DNA of 64,000 nucleotides. Source: Desulfovibrio sp. An276. Its GTDB lineage: Bacteria > Desulfobacterota > Desulfovibrionia > Desulfovibrionales > Desulfovibrionaceae. Shown one piece after another: positions 34,507 through 43,409 of this stretch (positions are counted from its first letter, which is position 1; every line of letters starts with the position of its first letter). A program made the position numbers and the translations under genes. Location: assembly GCF_002159665.1 (NCBI RefSeq), contig NZ_NFJC01000001.1, positions 310,001 to 374,000 of the forward strand, given 5' to 3'. The notes under the pieces are model-generated. The model worked only from the letters and a program-made list of their open reading frames with translations, did not search any database and was not told the DNA's origin.

Positions 34507-35049
34507 AACGTCTCCTCAAACGTCTCTTCAAGAGTTTTTCCCTCAAGCTCCAACAGCTTGAAGATTTTTGGAAAAACTACTCCAGAAAAACCAAAAGGGC
34601 AACGTACATCCCGTTTTCCGCAACTCCTTTTTCCATATGTCAGAGCAAGAGCGCATCATGATAACAGAGTGATTTTTCTCTTGTTTTTGAGAAGCCCAGG
34701 AAGCCTTGCCCCCAAATATGACCTTTTTGTTACGACTTTCCGGCTTTTTTCACCTCTCCCTTGTCCTCCAAAAACGAGCAGCAAGCCTGGGGGCCGAGCT
34801 CAGGACAGCACCAATACCTGCCATTACCTTGTATTCACTCCCTGTTTCCTGACAGGACAGGCTTGTCTTTGACTCGTTTTGTTGTTTTTGCCCCTGCTTC
34901 TCCCCACTTTTGGGCCATGTTCAGGGTTGTCACCATTTTGCCACACAAGGCTGCGTGTTTTCGTCGCAACAAAAGTGGCGCATCCCCCACAGAGAGCAGG
35001 GTTTGCGCCAGAATTTCCGTCCTGAAAGCCAAGGAGTCAGTGTTCAGTC
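34507..35049. other. Intergenic region, nothing identified
   Basis: 543 bases between two minus-strand genes. It should contain the promoter of the propeller-protein gene and the end of the hisC-cmk-ybaK transcript, but no clear terminator, promoter or RNA gene was found. Confidence 0.5.
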
Positions 35050-35532
35050 CTAGACCTCTCTTTCCCAGCCAGAGCACACGTCTACCCAGGCCTCTGCACG
35101 GGAAAAGCGCTCAAGCTCCTCGCAGTCAAGCTCTATCGCACTGTTGCTGCTGCCGCAGGCGGGAAAGATCGTGGCAAAGCGCTTCATGGAGATGTCGAGA
35201 AACACCTTTACAGTGTCCGGCACACCAAAGGGGCAGACACCGCCCACAGCGTGGCCTACGTATTCCACAGCCTCCTCGGGACTCAGCATCTTTGCCTTGC
35301 AGGCAAAACGGGCCTTGAAAAGCTTGTTGTCCACCCGCGTGTCGCCACTTGTGACGATCAGTATAACCGATCCATCGTTCAGCTTGTAGGAAAGGGTTTT
35401 GGCAATACGGGCCGGTTCACAGCCCAGAGCCTCGGCTGCCAGGGCAACCGTTGCGCTTGACACCTCGAATTCGCGTATCCTTGTGTCCGCACCGAAGGCT
35501 GCCAAAGCAGCCCGGGCCTTTTCAATCGACAT
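35050..35532 (-). CDS. YbaK/EbsC-type aminoacyl-tRNA deacylase
   Basis: A 160-aa protein of the YbaK/ProX editing family, which clears mischarged tRNA(Pro). Conserved features: AKTLSYKL near the N-terminal third (catalytic Lys), VTSGDTRVDNK LFK-like strand, GHAVGGVCPFGVP (the GGxxPfG loop) and ACGSSNSAIEL near the end. The ATG at 35532, overlapping the upstream fusion gene by 11 bases and preceded by its GGAGAAGG, is chosen over 35559. Likely cotranscribed with hisC and cmk-thiM. Confidence 0.9.
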   Translation of the reverse strand: MSIEKARAALAAFGADTRIREFEVSSATVALAAEALGCEPARIAKTLSYKLNDGSVILIVTSGDTRVDNKLFKARFACKAKMLSPEEAVEYVGHAVGGVCPFGVPDTVKVFLDISMKRFATIFPACGSSNSAIELDCEELERFSRAEAWVDVCSGWEREV

Positions 35533-37072
35533 TGCCTTCTCCTCCTTTCTCTGGCGCAAGGCATTCCAGCCTGGCCTGTCTGTCGAGCTCCCTTGGTTTC
35601 AGGCAGCTTACCGCGTCCAGAAGATACGTTCTGAAGCTCCCTGTTCCTTCGCCCTTCTTCAGACGCCTTGCTGCCATCTCTCCGGCAACGCCCATGCAAA
35701 CCGTGGCAGCCACGGCTGCTTCGAAAAGCCTGTCCCTGCCAGCTGCGGCAAAGGCAGCCAGAACGCCCGATGCCATGCACCCTGTTCCCGTTATCCTGCC
35801 CATGAAGGAACAGCCATTGTGCACGCAAAAGACCTTTCTGCCGTCGCTCACAATGTCGATGGGCCCGGATGCCACAACCACGCACTGCTGACGTCTTGCA
35901 AAATGCAGAATCATGTCCGCGTGGGTATGGATGTTGTCGATGGTCACACTGTCGCCCTGCGCTGCGTCTACGCCGTGCGAGCCCCCAAGCCCCAGGGCAA
36001 GGTAGCGTATTTCGGACAGATTGCCGCGAATGAGCGTGGGCCTGACCTCCTGCAGGATGTTGTGCGCAGTTTCATTGCGCAGGGCGGAAACTCCGGCTCC
36101 CACCGGGTCAAAGACAACCACGTGTCCGGCCTTGCTTGCAGCCTTGCCTGCAGCAACCATGCTTGCTGCCGTGCGGGCATTGAGCGTTCCCATGTTGATG
36201 ACAAGGGCATCGCATATGGAAGTGACCTCTGCCATCTCCTCCGGAGCGTCTGCCATAATCGGCGAGGCACCGGTGGCAAGCGTTATGTTCGCGCAATCGT
36301 TGACCGTCACAAAATTGGTAATGAAGTGCACAAGAGGCCGCGCCTCGCGCACCCTTTCCAGGAAATGCCCCAAATAGGCCCCCTGGGCAAAAGCCTTCTT
36401 GGCCCTGCCGCTGCGGGAAACTGCCTTGAGTATGGTGGAGAGCACCTCCTCTCGTGTCATGAAGGAGGTGTCAATGACCGTGGCGTCCTCTGCGGGCTTC
36501 AAGGGGGCTACCTTGCGGGTGCGATCTCTTCTGTCCCTCTCCACTATCTGGGCCTCAAGCTCATCGAGGTCAACAGTGGCACCCATGGCCTCGAGATCCG
36601 CCTTGCGACGTTCGGCCCTTACCCTTGGTGCTGCGTCCAGGAAAAACTTGCAGGCAGCCTTCGGGAAAATCACCGTACCCATGTCACGGCCTTCCACCAC
36701 GAGATCCGTGCTTTTGCCCATTGCTCTCTGGGCTTCCTTCAGGATGTCGCGAATGACAGGAAGGGCCGCAATGCGCGAGGCCATCTGTCCGACCTCCTCG
36801 GTGCGTATCTCCCTGCCTACCACCTGGCCGTTGCACACAAGCGCTGTCTTCTCCCCCACACCCTCGAGGCTGAAGGAAAGTTCTTCCGCGCGAGTTCGAA
36901 TCTCCTCTTCTCCACTGTTCTCGATGCCCCTGCCAAGGCGCAAGGCAAGGGTGCGGAACATGGCGCCGGTGTCCAGATAGGCAATGCCAAGGGCCCCTGC
37001 CGTCTTCTTTGCCATGGTTGTCTTGCCGACTCCGGCAGGACCGTCGATAGTCACAATAAGGCGGGCAGACAT
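35522..37072 (-). CDS. Fused cytidylate kinase and hydroxyethylthiazole kinase
   Basis: A 516-aa protein with two enzyme domains. Residues 1-220 are cytidylate kinase (Cmk): P-loop GPAGVGKTT (11-19), YLDTGAMFR (33-40), VVEGRDMGTVIFP (125-137) and the basic RDRRDRTR segment (179-186). Residues 232-495 are ThiM: HFITNFVTVNDCAN (249-262), GASPIMADAPEEM, LVINMGTL, FDPVGAG, LIRGNLSEI and the catalytic loop ITGTGCMASG with C432. Both active sites look intact. Cmk phosphorylates CMP/dCMP; ThiM phosphorylates the thiazole alcohol for thiamine salvage. Start overlaps the hisC stop (TAATG). The fusion is unusual; no ThiE is nearby. Confidence 0.92.
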   Translation of the reverse strand: MSARLIVTIDGPAGVGKTTMAKKTAGALGIAYLDTGAMFRTLALRLGRGIENSGEEEIRTRAEELSFSLEGVGEKTALVCNGQVVGREIRTEEVGQMASRIAALPVIRDILKEAQRAMGKSTDLVVEGRDMGTVIFPKAACKFFLDAAPRVRAERRKADLEAMGATVDLDELEAQIVERDRRDRTRKVAPLKPAEDATVIDTSFMTREEVLSTILKAVSRSGRAKKAFAQGAYLGHFLERVREARPLVHFITNFVTVNDCANITLATGASPIMADAPEEMAEVTSICDALVINMGTLNARTAASMVAAGKAASKAGHVVVFDPVGAGVSALRNETAHNILQEVRPTLIRGNLSEIRYLALGLGGSHGVDAAQGDSVTIDNIHTHADMILHFARRQQCVVVASGPIDIVSDGRKVFCVHNGCSFMGRITGTGCMASGVLAAFAAAGRDRLFEAAVAATVCMGVAGEMAARRLKKGEGTGSFRTYLLDAVSCLKPRELDRQARLECLAPEKGGEGNVD

Positions 37073-38199
37073 TACTTGGCACTCCCGGCCAGTATCTTGG
37101 CTGTTTCCTGCAAAAAGAGCCTGTTTTCTTCCTCGTTGCCAATGCTCACGCGTATGTATTCTGGCAGATCGTAGCTTGCCAGGGCACGCACTATAATGCC
37201 CCTTTCAAGCAGGCCTTTGTACAAACTGTCCGCACTCAAGGACTTTGGCGGCATGAACATGAGGAAATTGGCCCTGCTGGGCAAAACCGTGCAGGAAAGA
37301 TCGGCAAGGCCTTTTTGCAAGAGCTCCCTGCCCTCGCGCACGGTCTTCAACGTCAGCTCGCGGAAAGCCTTGTCTTCCAGGGCTGCAAGCACAGCCTCTT
37401 CGGCCAGGATATTGACCGAGAAGGGAAGCCTTGCCCTCCAGTAGTAGGAAGCAAGCTCGCAAGGCAGTATGCCAACCCCTATGCGCAGTCCGGCAAGACC
37501 GTAGCTCTTGGAAAATGTTCTGATGACGCAGGCATTGTCCGGCAGATCCCCACGCTTGAACAGGGACCAGTCAGCCTCCCTCTCGTTTTCGGCAGGAGCG
37601 AAGTCCATGTAGGCTTCGTCTATGACGAGCAGGCAGTTTTGGGGAAGCCTTTGGGCCAGAGCCTTGACGTCGTCCGGCCTTGGGCAAAACCCCGAGGGAT
37701 TGTCCGGAGTTGTGACAAAGACAAGACGGGTGTTCTCATCCACCAGCCCCAGGAGTTTGTCAAAATCAAAGGAAAAGTCCGCGTTGACAGGCTGGCGGCG
37801 TATTTCCACGCCCTGGATGAGGGACTGTATGGGATAGAGCGAAAAGCAGGGTCTGAAGCAGACCACGTTGTCACGCCCGGCAACGGCCAGCATGCGCACG
37901 AGCATGTCTATGATTTCATCCGAGCCGTTTCCCACAACTATGCGGGCAGGGTCCGTCTTCCACTGTTCGGCAAGAGCCCTGACCAGACGGGGGTTGCCTC
38001 CTGTGGGGTAGCGAAACACCGTATCTGCGTGCCGCCCCAAAGCCTCCTTGACCAGATTGGAGACGCCCAGGGGATTTTCGTTGCTTGCCATTTTCACTAC
38101 GTGCTCAAGACCGTATTCCTCGCGGATTTCGTCAATGGAGCGACCAGGCACATAGGGTTTCAGGGCCCGTATCTCGGGACGGACAACGTTTTCAAACAT
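37072..38199 (-). CDS. hisC: Histidinol-phosphate aminotransferase
   Basis: A 375-aa class I/II PLP-dependent aminotransferase of histidine synthesis. Motifs: MASNENPLG (35-43 region), the pyridine-N Asp and Tyr in VIDEAYMDFAP, the PLP lysine in RTFSKSYGLAGLRIG and the substrate Arg near the end (YIRVSIGNEEEN). The ATG at 38199, preceded by AAGGA, is chosen; the TTG at 38217 lacks a ribosome site. It is the first gene of a unit with cmk-thiM and ybaK. Confidence 0.93.
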   Translation of the reverse strand: MFENVVRPEIRALKPYVPGRSIDEIREEYGLEHVVKMASNENPLGVSNLVKEALGRHADTVFRYPTGGNPRLVRALAEQWKTDPARIVVGNGSDEIIDMLVRMLAVAGRDNVVCFRPCFSLYPIQSLIQGVEIRRQPVNADFSFDFDKLLGLVDENTRLVFVTTPDNPSGFCPRPDDVKALAQRLPQNCLLVIDEAYMDFAPAENEREADWSLFKRGDLPDNACVIRTFSKSYGLAGLRIGVGILPCELASYYWRARLPFSVNILAEEAVLAALEDKAFRELTLKTVREGRELLQKGLADLSCTVLPSRANFLMFMPPKSLSADSLYKGLLERGIIVRALASYDLPEYIRVSIGNEEENRLFLQETAKILAGSAK

Positions 38200-38296
38200 C
38201 TTGTTTTCCTTGAACAAAATATAAGACAGAAAGGCTGACGGAAGACTGCTTTTCGCTCATCGACCGTCAGCCGCCATACGACATTTGGCAAAAAAA

Positions 38297-38743
38297 CTAG
38301 TCCAGGTCCTCCGGGCGAACCGTCAGCACAGGTATGGTCGAATTCTGCACAACCTTTTCTGCCACGGAACCGAAGAGAATGCGGTCTATGCCCTTGCGGC
38401 CATGCGTGCCCATGACAATGAGGTCACAACCGTCCTCGACAGAATGGCGCAGGATTTCCTCGGAGGCATAGCCCACAAGCACCTTGCCCTCTGCTTCCAC
38501 ACCCTGGAAGTTCTCCTCCACAAAGGCCTTCATGTTCTCGTCCGCACCGGAGATGATTTCATCCACAAAGGTCTCGATGGTGTTCGGGGGCACATGGAAA
38601 CCAACGTACTGACTCAGGGAGGGTGCTGCGTAAATGACCAGCACCTTGGCACCCAGGGCCTTGGCCATCTTTGCCGTATAGGTAGCTATGGGCTTGCTGT
38701 CTTCGGACAGGTCCACTGCACACATAATCTTCCTGACGTTCAT
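38297..38743 (-). CDS. Universal stress protein (UspA family)
   Basis: A 148-aa cytoplasmic USP with the family fold signals: IMCAVDLSEDSKPIATYTAKMA at the N-terminus and the ATP-binding motif VMGTHGRKGIDRILFGSVAEKVVQNSTIPVLTV (G-2x-G-9x-G-S/T) at the C-terminus, indicating an ATP-binding type. Usually dimeric and induced by starvation or stress. A GGAGGAG ribosome site lies just before it and a hairpin (38757-38778) lies immediately upstream of that. Confidence 0.92.
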   Translation of the reverse strand: MNVRKIMCAVDLSEDSKPIATYTAKMAKALGAKVLVIYAAPSLSQYVGFHVPPNTIETFVDEIISGADENMKAFVEENFQGVEAEGKVLVGYASEEILRHSVEDGCDLIVMGTHGRKGIDRILFGSVAEKVVQNSTIPVLTVRPEDLD

Positions 38744-38756
38744 GACTCTCCTCCAG

Positions 38757-38778
38757 GCTTCCGGCTTGTTCCGGAAGC
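38757..38778 (-). promoter_or_regulatory. Hairpin in the usp 5' leader
   Basis: Perfect 8-bp stem GCTTCCGG / CCGGAAGC with a 6-base loop. On the minus strand it ends a few bases before the usp ribosome site, so it could stabilise the message or modulate translation; no T tail follows. Confidence 0.5.
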
Positions 38779-38946
38779 AATGCTCATAGTATGGACGCGC
38801 CGCAGGGCCTTGAGGGCCGGCCGCCTGGCGCCTGTAACCGGATTTGCTGTCCCTGTTTTTTCGTCAAGGTACACGGGATGACGGATTTGCCCCAATGTGC
38901 CGAAAGAAGAACCCAAGGTGGTTCGGCTTTCCCTCCTTTCCCGGGA

Positions 38947-39912
38947 CTACTGCCAGCCTTCCCTAAGCAGTTCTTCAAAATAGGCTATGGTCTTTTTAAG
39001 ACCCTCTTCGAGCCTGACCTTTGGTTCCCAGCCCACCATCTTCCTGGCAAGGTCGATGTTGGGTCTGCGCTGCCTCGGGTCATCGCCTGGCAGGGGCTCA
39101 TAGACTATTTTGGAAGAACTTCCCGTCAGTTCCACAACCTTCTCTGCCAGTTCGCGAATGGTGAACTCGCCGGGATTGCCCATATTCATGGGACCTATGA
39201 AATCGTCCGGCGTCTGCATGAAGCGCACCATGCACTCTATGAGATCGTCGACATAGCAGAAGGATCTGGTCTGCTCGCCATTGCCGTAAATGGTAATGGG
39301 CTCACCCTGCAGGGCCTGAATGATGAAATTCGAGACCACCCGGCCGTCATGGGGATGCATCTTTGGTCCGTAGGTGTTGAAAATGCGTCCCACCTTGATG
39401 GAAATGTTGTGCTGGCGCCAGTAGGAGAAAAAGAGCGCCTCGGCACAACGCTTGCCTTCATCGTAGCAGGAACGGATGCCGTTGGGATTGACGTGCCCCC
39501 AGTAGGATTCGACCTGGGGGTGCACTTCCGGGTCACCATAGACTTCGCTTGTGGATGCCTGGAAGATGCGCGCGTGCACCCTCTTGGCCAGACCAAGCAT
39601 GTTTGTTGCCCCGTTGACGCAGGTCTTGATGGTCTGCACGGGATCGTGCTGATAGTGTATGGGGGAGGCAGGGCAGGCCAGATTGTAGATCTCGTTCACT
39701 TCCACATAGAGGGGAATGCAGATGTCGTGGCGCAAGAGCTCAAAGCGCGGATTGTCCATGAGTTCCGCCACATTGGATCTGGAACTCGAGAAAAAGTTGT
39801 CCACGCAAAGGACCTCGTGGCCCGCGTCAAGCAGACGCTTGCATAAATGGGCGCCCAAAAATCCGGTCCCGCCTGTAACCAAGATGCTTTTTCGCTGTGT
39901 ATTGATTTGCAT
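38947..39912 (-). CDS. UDP-glucuronate decarboxylase-type SDR epimerase
   Basis: A 321-aa extended short-chain dehydrogenase. NAD-binding motif [15 protein letters not shown] is at residues 13-27, the catalytic S/T and YxxxK are in ASTSEVYG and SCYDEGKR, and the family segments [21 protein letters not shown] and YVDDLIECM are those of UDP-glucuronic acid decarboxylase (UXS). It makes UDP-xylose-type sugars for surface polysaccharide. It stands alone between usp and tatD. Confidence 0.88.
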   Translation of the reverse strand: MQINTQRKSILVTGGTGFLGAHLCKRLLDAGHEVLCVDNFFSSSRSNVAELMDNPRFELLRHDICIPLYVEVNEIYNLACPASPIHYQHDPVQTIKTCVNGATNMLGLAKRVHARIFQASTSEVYGDPEVHPQVESYWGHVNPNGIRSCYDEGKRCAEALFFSYWRQHNISIKVGRIFNTYGPKMHPHDGRVVSNFIIQALQGEPITIYGNGEQTRSFCYVDDLIECMVRFMQTPDDFIGPMNMGNPGEFTIRELAEKVVELTGSSSKIVYEPLPGDDPRQRRPNIDLARKMVGWEPKVRLEEGLKKTIAYFEELLREGWQ

Positions 39913-40272
39913 GCCCGTCCCTGAATGACGTTTTGACGTTTTTGGCGATTATTTGGTCCCGGAACCAGACTCCGGGCCGTGAAGCAATGGTATCAAAGAT
40001 ACAGCCGTCTGTGAACTCCAAAGAAGGGCACACAACCCTGCAGGATTACATTGTTTCTATACATACGCCCTGGACAGTTTTGCAAAAGGGACAAATCGGG
40101 CCCAGCAAGGACCCTGGCTGTATCCCGCATTTTGCAGGGTCCCATCGCCACACTTGCGGCTGAAAAAGACAAAAAAGGCTTGACATCATGCCGTATGCGG
40201 GGCATTGTTCCGCCCTTGCAACTCCCCTGCCCCAATTTCCCGGGCACAAGGGAGTTTTTCGGAGCGTCGATC
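39913..40272. other. Divergent intergenic region with a candidate tatD promoter
   Basis: Holds an 8-bp inverted repeat GGACCCTG (40109-40116) / CAGGGTCC (40135-40142) and a possible promoter TTGACA (40180-40185), 17 bases, CATTGT (40203-40208) reading toward tatD. The -10 match is poor. The open frame that continues upstream from tatD through this region is not supported. Confidence 0.4.
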
Positions 40273-41118
40273 ATGTCCAAAAAGCACAGGGAACGTACAG
40301 ACCCGCTGAGTGTTGCACTTCCCCCCTACGGGGTAGACAGCCATGCCCACCTGACATCCGGTGCGTTTTCGGTCGACAGGGAAGATGTGTTGGCCAGGGC
40401 CAGGGCCTGCGGCCTGGCACAAATCGCCAATGTCTTCCTCAATCCGGACACCTTCCCCGAGGAAGCCCGTCTTTTTGACGATCATCCGGAAGTGTTCTTC
40501 CTGCTGGGCGTCCATCCGGACGACACAGCCACGTTTACGTCCCGAACATTGGAGACCATACGCAGGCATGTGCAGGAAAATCCCCGCATCCGGGCCATTG
40601 GGGAAATCGGGCTAGACTTTTCCCGCACGGAACCAGGCACAGCCAGCCCGGACCAGCAGCTGGAACCCTTTGTGGCCCAGCTTCACCTGGCAAGAGAGCT
40701 GGACATGCCTGTGGCCATACACTGCAGAGATGCGGTAGAACCAACTTTAGCCATTCTTGAAAAAGAAGGCTTTTCGGGGTATCCCCTCGTCTGGCACTGC
40801 TTTGGTGCCGACAGAGCCCTTGCCGAACGCATTGTTGCCCACGACTGGTATGTTTCCTTTCCCGGCACAGTGACGTTTCGGAACAATCCACAGGCTCGCG
40901 AGGCTCTCCCCTGCATTCCGGACAACAGACTTCTTGTGGAGACGGACTGTCCCTACCTCTCGCCCATGCCCTGGCGCGGGACCCGCAACGAGCCTGCCTA
41001 CACGGTCTTTACCATACGCACCATGGCCGAATGCCTGGGCGTTGAGGCAGAAGAGTTGTGGAAGCGCTGCGGCGACAATGCCAGGAGGCTGTACAGGCTT
41101 CCGGCACTGGCTCAATGA
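40273..41118 (+). CDS. TatD-family metal-dependent hydrolase/DNase
   Basis: A 281-aa TIM-barrel hydrolase. Metal ligands are visible in DSHAHLTS (HxH), GEIGLDFS (Glu), AIHCRDA (His), VWHCFGA (His) and VETDCPYL (Asp), and the C-terminal CGDNARRLYRL is typical. Family members are 3'-5' exonucleases or D-aminoacyl deacylase-like. The ATG at 40273 after CGGAG is taken as the start because upstream codons show no family similarity. Confidence 0.92.
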   Translation: MSKKHRERTDPLSVALPPYGVDSHAHLTSGAFSVDREDVLARARACGLAQIANVFLNPDTFPEEARLFDDHPEVFFLLGVHPDDTATFTSRTLETIRRHVQENPRIRAIGEIGLDFSRTEPGTASPDQQLEPFVAQLHLARELDMPVAIHCRDAVEPTLAILEKEGFSGYPLVWHCFGADRALAERIVAHDWYVSFPGTVTFRNNPQAREALPCIPDNRLLVETDCPYLSPMPWRGTRNEPAYTVFTIRTMAECLGVEAEELWKRCGDNARRLYRLPALAQ

Positions 41119-41234
41119 GGAAGGGCCTCCCAAAACCGCAATATTCTCTGGCCAGAGAAACAGTCGTGCTGTATTTCGGGCCCGGACCCGAAAAATATCA
41201 GGCGTCATGGCGCCATGTACAGGAGCTCACCTAA

Positions 41235-41582
41235 ATGGACATCATTCGCAAAATCGAACGCGAAAATATGCGCATGGATATCCCGGAATTCCGTTCCGGC
41301 GACACCATCAAGGTTCACCTGCGCATTATCGAAGGCGAAAAGCAGCGCATCCAGGTTTTCCAGGGCAATGTCATTCGCATTCACCGCGGCACCACCGGCG
41401 GCACCTTCACGGTGCGCAAGATCTCCGAAGGCGTTGGTGTTGAGCGTATCTTCCCCCTCAACTCCCCCTTCATCGATCATGTTGACGTTGTGACTCGTGG
41501 TCGCGTGCGCCGCAGCCGCCTCTACTACCTGCGTGCCCTCAAGGGCAAGGCTGCCCGCATCAAGCCCCGCACCAGCTACTAG
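41235..41582 (+). CDS. rplS: 50S ribosomal protein L19
   Basis: A 115-aa ribosomal protein with the family block [26 protein letters not shown] and the Arg-rich end [28 protein letters not shown]. It sits at the 30S-50S interface. AGGAG precedes the ATG. Gene order rplS-rnhB is common in bacteria; the usual rpsP-rimM-trmD genes are not upstream here. Confidence 0.97.
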   Translation: MDIIRKIERENMRMDIPEFRSGDTIKVHLRIIEGEKQRIQVFQGNVIRIHRGTTGGTFTVRKISEGVGVERIFPLNSPFIDHVDVVTRGRVRRSRLYYLRALKGKAARIKPRTSY

Positions 41583-41605
41583 TCTTCATCCTTGCAAAAA
41601 AAGAG

Positions 41606-41642
41606 TAAGCCGGTTTCAGACGTGAGACTGGCTTATTTTTTT
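41606..41642 (+). terminator. Terminator of rplS
   Basis: A 13-bp stem TAAGCCGGTTTCA / TGAGACTGGCTTA (two G-U pairs), loop GACG, followed by seven T's. It lies between rplS and rnhB and its presence argues against the longer rnhB start at 41592. Confidence 0.85.
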
Positions 41643-41684
41643 ACCCTTTTTTCGGGCAGGCCAAGACCCTGCCCCTTTTTTGCC

Positions 41685-42482
41685 ATGGCATACAAAAAGC
41701 AGAATGCAGCGCTTCTTCCGGGGCTGGAGGCCCAGACACTCTCCTGCGAGGGTGCAGCCGGAATCGACGAGGTGGGCAGGGGATGCCTTGCAGGTCCTGT
41801 GGTTGCCTGCGCAGTTCTCTTGCCCAAAAAATTCGATCTGCCCGGCCTTGCAGACTCCAAAAAGCTCTCAAGGGAGCAGAGGGAAGCGCTCGATCCTGCC
41901 ATAAGATCACAGGCGCTGCTCCTGGGGATTGGCGTTGTCGATGCTGCGCGCATTGATGAGATCAACATCCTGCAGGCCACCTTCGAGGCCATGTCCCTGG
42001 CCCTGGTCGACATGGGCCTCAAAATGCTCGAAAAGCAGAACCAGGATGTCCCTTCCCTCAAGAGCTTTCTTCATGTCATGCCCTCCCGCCTTTTTGTGGA
42101 CGGAAACAAGACCATTCCCGCAGACGTTCTGGCACGCGTCCTTTCCCAAAAACTTGCTGCCGAAAATCTCGCAAAAGACAAGGAGGAAAGGATAAGGATC
42201 GAGACAGCCCTTGCCATGAGGCCGCCTTTCAGGCAGAGAGCCGTCATCGGGGGAGACGCCCTTGTGCCTGCCATTTCCGCTGCCTCCATTGTGGCCAAGG
42301 TTTACAGGGATGCCTTCATGGACGAAATGGACCGCGCATACCCTGGATACGGCTTTGCTGCCCACAAGGGCTATGGGACAAAGGAACACCTGAAGGCCCT
42401 GCAGGAGCTCGGCCCCTGTCCCTTGCATAGGCTCTCCTTCAAGGGTGTTCCGAAGGGTGTTTCGCGAACAAAATCTTCCTGA
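41685..42482 (+). CDS. rnhB: Ribonuclease HII
   Basis: A 265-aa RNase HII that nicks at ribonucleotides in DNA. Catalytic residues: D-E in [14 protein letters not shown], the third Asp in FVDGNKTIP and the fourth in [10 protein letters not shown] after SAASIVAKV. Compared with the family it has an insertion (about residues 110-130, [17 protein letters not shown] and onward). The ATG at 41685 is taken since the longer frame would read through the terminator. Ribosome site is weak. Confidence 0.92.
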   Translation: MAYKKQNAALLPGLEAQTLSCEGAAGIDEVGRGCLAGPVVACAVLLPKKFDLPGLADSKKLSREQREALDPAIRSQALLLGIGVVDAARIDEINILQATFEAMSLALVDMGLKMLEKQNQDVPSLKSFLHVMPSRLFVDGNKTIPADVLARVLSQKLAAENLAKDKEERIRIETALAMRPPFRQRAVIGGDALVPAISAASIVAKVYRDAFMDEMDRAYPGYGFAAHKGYGTKEHLKALQELGPCPLHRLSFKGVPKGVSRTKSS

Positions 42483-42497
42483 TTACGGGAGCAACTC

Positions 42498-43376
42498 ATG
42501 CCCACCAACTCTGCCATACAGGACTCCCTGCCCGATTTCCCCAGCGATTCTGGCAGGCTTTTCATTGTTGCTACGCCCATTGGCAACAGGGAGGACTTTT
42601 CCCCCAGGGCGAGGCGCATTGTGGAAGGCTGCGATCTAGTCCTTGCCGAAGACACCCGCAGACTCCTTGCCCTCGCAAGGGAGCTGGACCTCCATGTCAA
42701 AAGGGTCATGAGCTTTCACGATCACAACGAGGAGGAAAAGGAGCCCGAAGTGCTGGCCCTGCTTAAAGGGGGCGCATCCGTTGCCCTTGTCTCGGACGCG
42801 GGCACCCCGCTTGTGGCGGATCCCGGATTTCGCCTCGTCCGCTCCTGCAGAAAGGCAGGCATTGCAGTACACCCCATCCCGGGCCCCTCGGCTCCTGTCA
42901 CGGCCTTGAGCGCTGCCGGCATAGCACCCTTGCCCTACACCTTTTTGGGCTTTCTTCCCAGAGACAGGGCTGGACGGGTGCGGCTTTTTTCTTCCTTTGC
43001 CACTGTGCCCACGACTCTTGTTTTCTTCGAGCGCAAGGACAGGCTCGAAGCAAGCCTTGCAGACGCGCACGAAATCCTTGGCGCGCGCGAGGTCGCAGTC
43101 TGCCGCGAGCTCACCAAGATCCACGAGGAATTCTGTTTTTTCAGACTGGGGGCCACAAAGGAGTATCCTAGAGACCTTTTGGGAGAGGTCACGGTCATCC
43201 TGGGGCCTGCCCTGGAAAGACAGGTCACGCCCGAAAAAGAGGTGCTGGCCCTTGTCAGGGAAAGGGCCAGGGAGGCCAAGCCCAGGCAGGCAGCCAAGAT
43301 GGTGCAGGAACTGGTGCAGGGCTGGAGTGCAAAGGATATCTACGATCTGCTCCTCAAGGAAAAGGATGCAGGCTAA
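42498..43376 (+). CDS. rsmI: 16S rRNA (cytidine1402-2'-O)-methyltransferase RsmI
   Basis: A 292-aa tetrapyrrole-methylase-fold enzyme. Motifs: LFIVATPIGNREDFSPRA, AEDTRRLL, MSFHDHNEEEK, VALVSDAGTPLVADPGFRLV, GPSAPVTALSAAGIA. These match YraL/RsmI throughout. A conserved C-terminal HTH-like tail (KPRQAAKMVQELVQGWSAKDIYDLLL) closes it. GGAG precedes the ATG, and it lies 15 bases downstream of rnhB in the same orientation. Confidence 0.95.
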   Translation: MPTNSAIQDSLPDFPSDSGRLFIVATPIGNREDFSPRARRIVEGCDLVLAEDTRRLLALARELDLHVKRVMSFHDHNEEEKEPEVLALLKGGASVALVSDAGTPLVADPGFRLVRSCRKAGIAVHPIPGPSAPVTALSAAGIAPLPYTFLGFLPRDRAGRVRLFSSFATVPTTLVFFERKDRLEASLADAHEILGAREVAVCRELTKIHEEFCFFRLGATKEYPRDLLGEVTVILGPALERQVTPEKEVLALVRERAREAKPRQAAKMVQELVQGWSAKDIYDLLLKEKDAG

Positions 43377-43409
43377 TCCTGGGCAGCTACCAGACTTTCG
43401 CCCCTGCGA

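Noticed and set aside
33322-34872. Long plus-strand open frame (516 codons) covering the propeller gene region
   Set aside because: It is antisense to a minus-strand gene with a signal peptide, propeller repeats and terminator; its translation has no recognisable family and runs across the terminator.
36892-36915. Considered as the true right end (attR) of an island
   Set aside because: Only 24 bases with one mismatch, inside an intact gene, whereas 33199-33276 gives a perfect 78-bp match; kept as a separate oddity.
35399-37174. 591-codon plus-strand frame opposite cmk-thiM
   Set aside because: Shadow of the well-supported fused kinase gene; codon bias of G+C-rich DNA opens the opposite strand.
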